Of a DNA stretch of 64,000 bases, positions 61,048 through 64,000 are shown one piece after another. Source of the stretch: Martelella endophytica (GTDB lineage: Bacteria; Pseudomonadota; Alphaproteobacteria; Rhizobiales; Rhizobiaceae); the NCBI RefSeq assembly GCF_000960975.1, contig NZ_CP010803.1, positions 1,639,944 through 1,703,943 on the forward strand, read 5' to 3'. The position numbers were made by a program, and so were the translations under genes. The notes beneath the pieces are model-generated. The model had not been told where the DNA came from. It made no database searches and worked only from the letters and a program-made list of their open reading frames with translations. The first letter of the stretch is position 1. Each line of letters begins with the position of its first letter.

Positions 61048-62397
61048 ATGAATTTGCGTGCTCAATTGAAGCTGTCAACGCTGCTGGCCGCTGGCTTTGC
61101 CTGTGGTCTACCTGCCCTGGCGCAGGCGGAGGAATTGTCCGTTGTCTATCGCGAATCGCCCTATGTGTCGGCGGTGATGGAGGCGGCCAAGGCCGAATTC
61201 GAGGCCGAACACCCCGGCGACACGATCGAGCTCAACGCGATCAGTTCGTCGGCGCGCGACTACTACACCAAGGTTTCGCTGATGAACCAGTCGGCATCGA
61301 CGGCGCCTGACATCATCTATGAGGATGGTTTCCAGATCACCGCGGATGCCGCCGCGGGCTATCTCGAGCCGCTGGACGAGCGGCTTTCCGGCTGGGACGA
61401 GTGGGGTCAGTTCTCCCAGATCGCGGTCCAGAACGGCAAGTCTTTCGTCGATGGCAAGGTTTACGGCATTCCGCTCGGCACCGACACCCAAGCCATCTGG
61501 TACAACAAGGACCTTCTCGAAAAGGCCGGAGTGGGGGCTGACTGGCAGCCGAAGACCTGGCAGGACATTCTCGATGCCGCGGCCAAGGTGAAGGAAAACC
61601 TCCCCGGCGTCGATCCGATCAATATCTATGTGACGAAGGCCGGCAACGAGGCGAGCACGATGCGCGGTCTCATGAACCTGATCTCCGGCACGCCGGGTGG
61701 GCTCTCGGCAACGCTTTTCGATCCGGAAACGCAGAAATGGATCGTTGGATCCAAAGGCTTCCGCGATGCGCTGGCCTTCCTGAAAACCGCCTATGACAAC
61801 GGCTATCTCGTGTCTGATACCGATCTTCAGGATTCGAGCTTCCAGAACGTTCTGGTCGAACAGCGCGTGCCCGAGGGCAAGGTTGCCATGTTCATTGACG
61901 GCAACTGGATCTGGGCGCGCTGGATCGAGGGCGGCACCGCGCCCTGGGCGGCGTGGAACGAGACGCTCGGCATGGCCAAAATCCCGACGCAGAATGGCCA
62001 GGGCAACGGCTTCACCTCCATGTCCGGCGGCTGGACCATCGCCATGAGCCCGAATACCGAGGACAAGGATCTCGCCTTCGATTTCATGACCACGGTCGCC
62101 AATTTCGAAAACAGCCTGACCTATGCCATTCGCGCCGGATCAATCGGCGTGCGCAAGGACGTCATCGCGGACGAGACCTATCTCGAGACTAATCCGACCG
62201 CCGGCTTCTTCTCCTCTCTGGTTGAGGTGACCAATTTCCGGCCGGCGCTGGAAATCTATCCGCAGGTTTCCTCGCTCATCCAGGAGACGATGGAGGCCGT
62301 AACGGTCGGCGGAGACAGCGTCGAAGACGCCGCCGGCCGCTTCGACCGCCAGCTCACCCGCCTTGCTGGCTCGTCGAACGTCGAAAAAGCGAACTGA
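61048..62397 (+). CDS. ABC sugar transporter substrate-binding protein (family 1)
   Basis: This is a 449-residue extracellular solute-binding protein of the maltose-type family. A signal peptide covers residues 1-27 (ending LPALAQAEE). The body has typical segments: AAKAEFEAEHPGDTIELNAI, APDIIYEDGFQ, KVYGIPLGTDTQAIWYNKDL, GKVAMFIDGNWIWARW and a C-terminal helix. GGGAGG precedes the ATG. It leads the divergent ABC operon and binds the oligosaccharide that the mannosidase operon degrades, by inference; a LacI-type operator sits just upstream. Confidence 0.92.
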   Translation: MNLRAQLKLSTLLAAGFACGLPALAQAEELSVVYRESPYVSAVMEAAKAEFEAEHPGDTIELNAISSSARDYYTKVSLMNQSASTAPDIIYEDGFQITADAAAGYLEPLDERLSGWDEWGQFSQIAVQNGKSFVDGKVYGIPLGTDTQAIWYNKDLLEKAGVGADWQPKTWQDILDAAAKVKENLPGVDPINIYVTKAGNEASTMRGLMNLISGTPGGLSATLFDPETQKWIVGSKGFRDALAFLKTAYDNGYLVSDTDLQDSSFQNVLVEQRVPEGKVAMFIDGNWIWARWIEGGTAPWAAWNETLGMAKIPTQNGQGNGFTSMSGGWTIAMSPNTEDKDLAFDFMTTVANFENSLTYAIRAGSIGVRKDVIADETYLETNPTAGFFSSLVEVTNFRPALEIYPQVSSLIQETMEAVTVGGDSVEDAAGRFDRQLTRLAGSSNVEKAN

Positions 62398-62398
62398 C

Positions 62399-63307
62399 AT
62401 GGCGCAAGGGGCAAGCGGAACGGGCCAAGGGCCGGCAGCAGTGCTGATGCGCATTGTGCCGCTTGCCCCGGCCACCCTGATGATCGTCGCCTTCTTTCTG
62501 GTGCCGATCATCTGGGCCATCTACACATCCATGACCAATCTCGGATTGTCGGGCTATGCAGCCCGCAATCCAAGCTTTATCGGTTTTGAGAACTACTACT
62601 ACCTGTTCACCGATCCGCGCACCTGGGCGGCGCTCGGGCGGACGGCAGTTTTCGTCGGCCTCTCCGTTGCCGGGCAGAACATTGTCGGCTTCTGCATTGC
62701 CTATGTGCGGCAGATGGCGACGCCCGCCATTCAGAGCCTGGCCTCGGTCATCGTCATCACCGCCTGGGTTGTGCCGGAAGTTGTCGCGGGCTTCCTGTGG
62801 TACACATTCCTGCGCGGCGACGAATCCGGCATGAACCAGATTTTCGATATTTTCGGCTTTGCCCACCAGCAATGGCTTCTGACGGCGCCGCTCGCCGCCG
62901 TGATCGTCATCAACATCTGGCGCGGCTGTGCTTTCTCCATGCTTGTCTACTCCGCGGCGCTTCAGGATGTCTCGAGCGAAGTGCTTGAAGCCGCCGAGAT
63001 CGACGGGGCAGGGCGCATGCAATCGATCTTCGGTGTCATCCTGCCGATCATCCGTCCGGTGATCGCCATCAATGTGGTTTTGACCACGCTCAACACGCTC
63101 GGCGTGTTCGGTATCATCTGGATCACCACGGCGGGCGGGCCCGGCACGCGCTCGGAAACGCTGCCGCTCCTGATGTACAATCAGGCCTATGATTTCGGCC
63201 TTATCGGCTACGGCTCGTCAATCGCCGTCCTGCTGCTTGGCTTCGGCGTCATCGCCTCCCTCATCTATGTCCGTCTGTTCAAAGTGGGAGAAGCGCGCAA
63301 TGGCTAA
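62399..63307 (+). CDS. ABC sugar transporter permease 1 (MalF type)
   Basis: This inner-membrane permease of 302 residues is of the MalF/UgpA type. Hydrophobic segments begin MIVAFFLVPIIWAIYTSMTN; the cytoplasmic EAA loop is LEAAEIDGAGRMQSIFGVIL PII, where the ATPase docks. The ATG at 62399 is two bases after the stop of the binding protein; an in-frame start at 62363 would overlap that gene. The 3' end overlaps the next permease by eight bases. Confidence 0.92.
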   Translation: MAQGASGTGQGPAAVLMRIVPLAPATLMIVAFFLVPIIWAIYTSMTNLGLSGYAARNPSFIGFENYYYLFTDPRTWAALGRTAVFVGLSVAGQNIVGFCIAYVRQMATPAIQSLASVIVITAWVVPEVVAGFLWYTFLRGDESGMNQIFDIFGFAHQQWLLTAPLAAVIVINIWRGCAFSMLVYSAALQDVSSEVLEAAEIDGAGRMQSIFGVILPIIRPVIAINVVLTTLNTLGVFGIIWITTAGGPGTRSETLPLLMYNQAYDFGLIGYGSSIAVLLLGFGVIASLIYVRLFKVGEARNG

Positions 63308-64000
63308 TCTTGCCAAGGCCAAGACCCGCGACCGGCTGGCCGCCGATATCGCGCTCACCTTCGTTGCCATCGCCTTCGTCGTACCGATGGTGTGGATGGT
63401 GCTGGCGGCCTTCGATGCCAAGGCGACGCTTGCCATCCAACTGCCGGCCCGCTGGAGCCTGACGAATTTCGGCGCGATCCTGACGGAGGATGTCGCGATC
63501 CGCCCCTTCATGAACAGCGTCATCATTTCGGCCGGGACGTCGTGCCTGGTGGTCATCCTCGCGCTCTTCGCCGGCTATCCGTTGTCGCGCTACAGGCTGC
63601 GCTACGGAAAGCAGTATATCTACACCATCGTCTTTGCCAGCGCGCTGCCGATCACCGCCATCATGGTGCCGATCTATGTGATGTTCGTCCATATCGGCCT
63701 CGTCGATACGCTTGCGGGCGTCATCGTCTTCCGCACGGCCGCAGAGCTTCCCTTTGCGGTCTGGCTGATGAAGGGCTTCATGGATGCCATTCCGACCGAT
63801 CTGGAAGAGGCGGCGTGGACGGAAGGGGCATCCCGCATGGAAGGCGTCGCCTATATCGTCGTGCCGCTCCTGGCGCCGGGGATCGCGACCATCTTCATCC
63901 TCTCCTTCATCGAGAACTGGGGCAATTTCTTCGTACCCTTCATCCTGCTGCAAAGCCGCGACAATTATCCGATGGCCGTCTCGCTCTACAGCTTCTTCGG
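63300..64000 (+). CDS. ABC sugar transporter permease 2 (MalG type), partial
   Basis: This second permease of the importer is cut by the window edge after about 233 residues. The ATG at 63300 overlaps the end of the first permease (ATGGCTAA). It starts MANLAKAKTRDRLAADIALT, has MalG-type TM segments (VPMVWMVLAAFDAKATLAIQ and NSVIISAGTSCLVVILALFA) and the EAA loop LEEAAWTEGASRMEGVAYIV. About 40-50 residues are missing. An ATPase gene is expected beyond the edge. Confidence 0.9.
   Translation, partial: MANLAKAKTRDRLAADIALTFVAIAFVVPMVWMVLAAFDAKATLAIQLPARWSLTNFGAILTEDVAIRPFMNSVIISAGTSCLVVILALFAGYPLSRYRLRYGKQYIYTIVFASALPITAIMVPIYVMFVHIGLVDTLAGVIVFRTAAELPFAVWLMKGFMDAIPTDLEEAAWTEGASRMEGVAYIVVPLLAPGIATIFILSFIENWGNFFVPFILLQSRDNYPMAVSLYSFF

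Overview
The window reads as GC-rich alphaproteobacterial chromosome, most likely Hyphomicrobiales/Rhizobiaceae-like. This rests on the style of the core genes (etfBA next to a PduO-type adenosyltransferase, GluQRS, YihY, the HNH and AlkA proteins), a GcrA-type protein on the mobile element, and many TTG/GTG starts. The genus cannot be fixed from the sequence alone.

Layout. 1-6164 (minus) is a FecI/FecR-controlled iron-siderophore locus: sigma factor, FecR, TonB-dependent receptor, Tat-exported binding protein and a FecCD permease that runs off the window edge. Two nearly identical 30-bp promoter-like elements precede fecR and the receptor gene. 6704-18773 is mostly housekeeping: metallophosphoesterase, tRNA-Ile(CAT), SIMPL protein, YjbQ, ETF alpha/beta, cobalamin adenosyltransferase, a twin-TM protein, SDR, YihY, GluQRS, AlkA-like glycosylase, HNH protein, CDF transporter, DsbB, a YqaA-like membrane protein and tRNA-Leu(CAA).

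About 18774-29200 is a roughly 10-kb integrative element next to tRNA-Leu. It has a tyrosine integrase, a coupled minus-strand cassette of small unknown genes, a SOS-type (S24) repressor with five operator-like palindromes, and a long coupled rightward operon. That operon encodes a GcrA-like regulator, a cytosine-methyltransferase-like protein, a replication protein carrying five 21-bp iterons inside its gene, and a NusG-family antiterminator. A cos-like sequence follows. No terminase, portal, capsid or tail gene is present, so this is either a decayed prophage or a phage satellite. It is the most interesting part of the window.

29200-48400 is accessory DNA: an amidase fragment, a large GGDEF-EAL protein with a CZB zinc-binding tail, an HWE histidine kinase broken by two in-frame stops, a two-partner secretion system (TpsB plus a giant GLUG/MBG-repeat TpsA adhesin broken by one extra base), an AraC regulator, and a nest of insertion sequences (an IS110-family element inside an IS3-family orfB, beside a second IS3 remnant).

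48400-64000 holds two catabolic loci. The first is an IclR-linked tripartite tricarboxylate (TctCBA) transporter with two DapA-family aldolases. The second is a LacI-controlled glycan locus: GH38 alpha-mannosidase, SIS isomerase, ROK kinase, a third DapA-family protein, and a divergent ABC sugar importer that continues past the right edge. Matching LacI-type operators lie at both divergent promoters.
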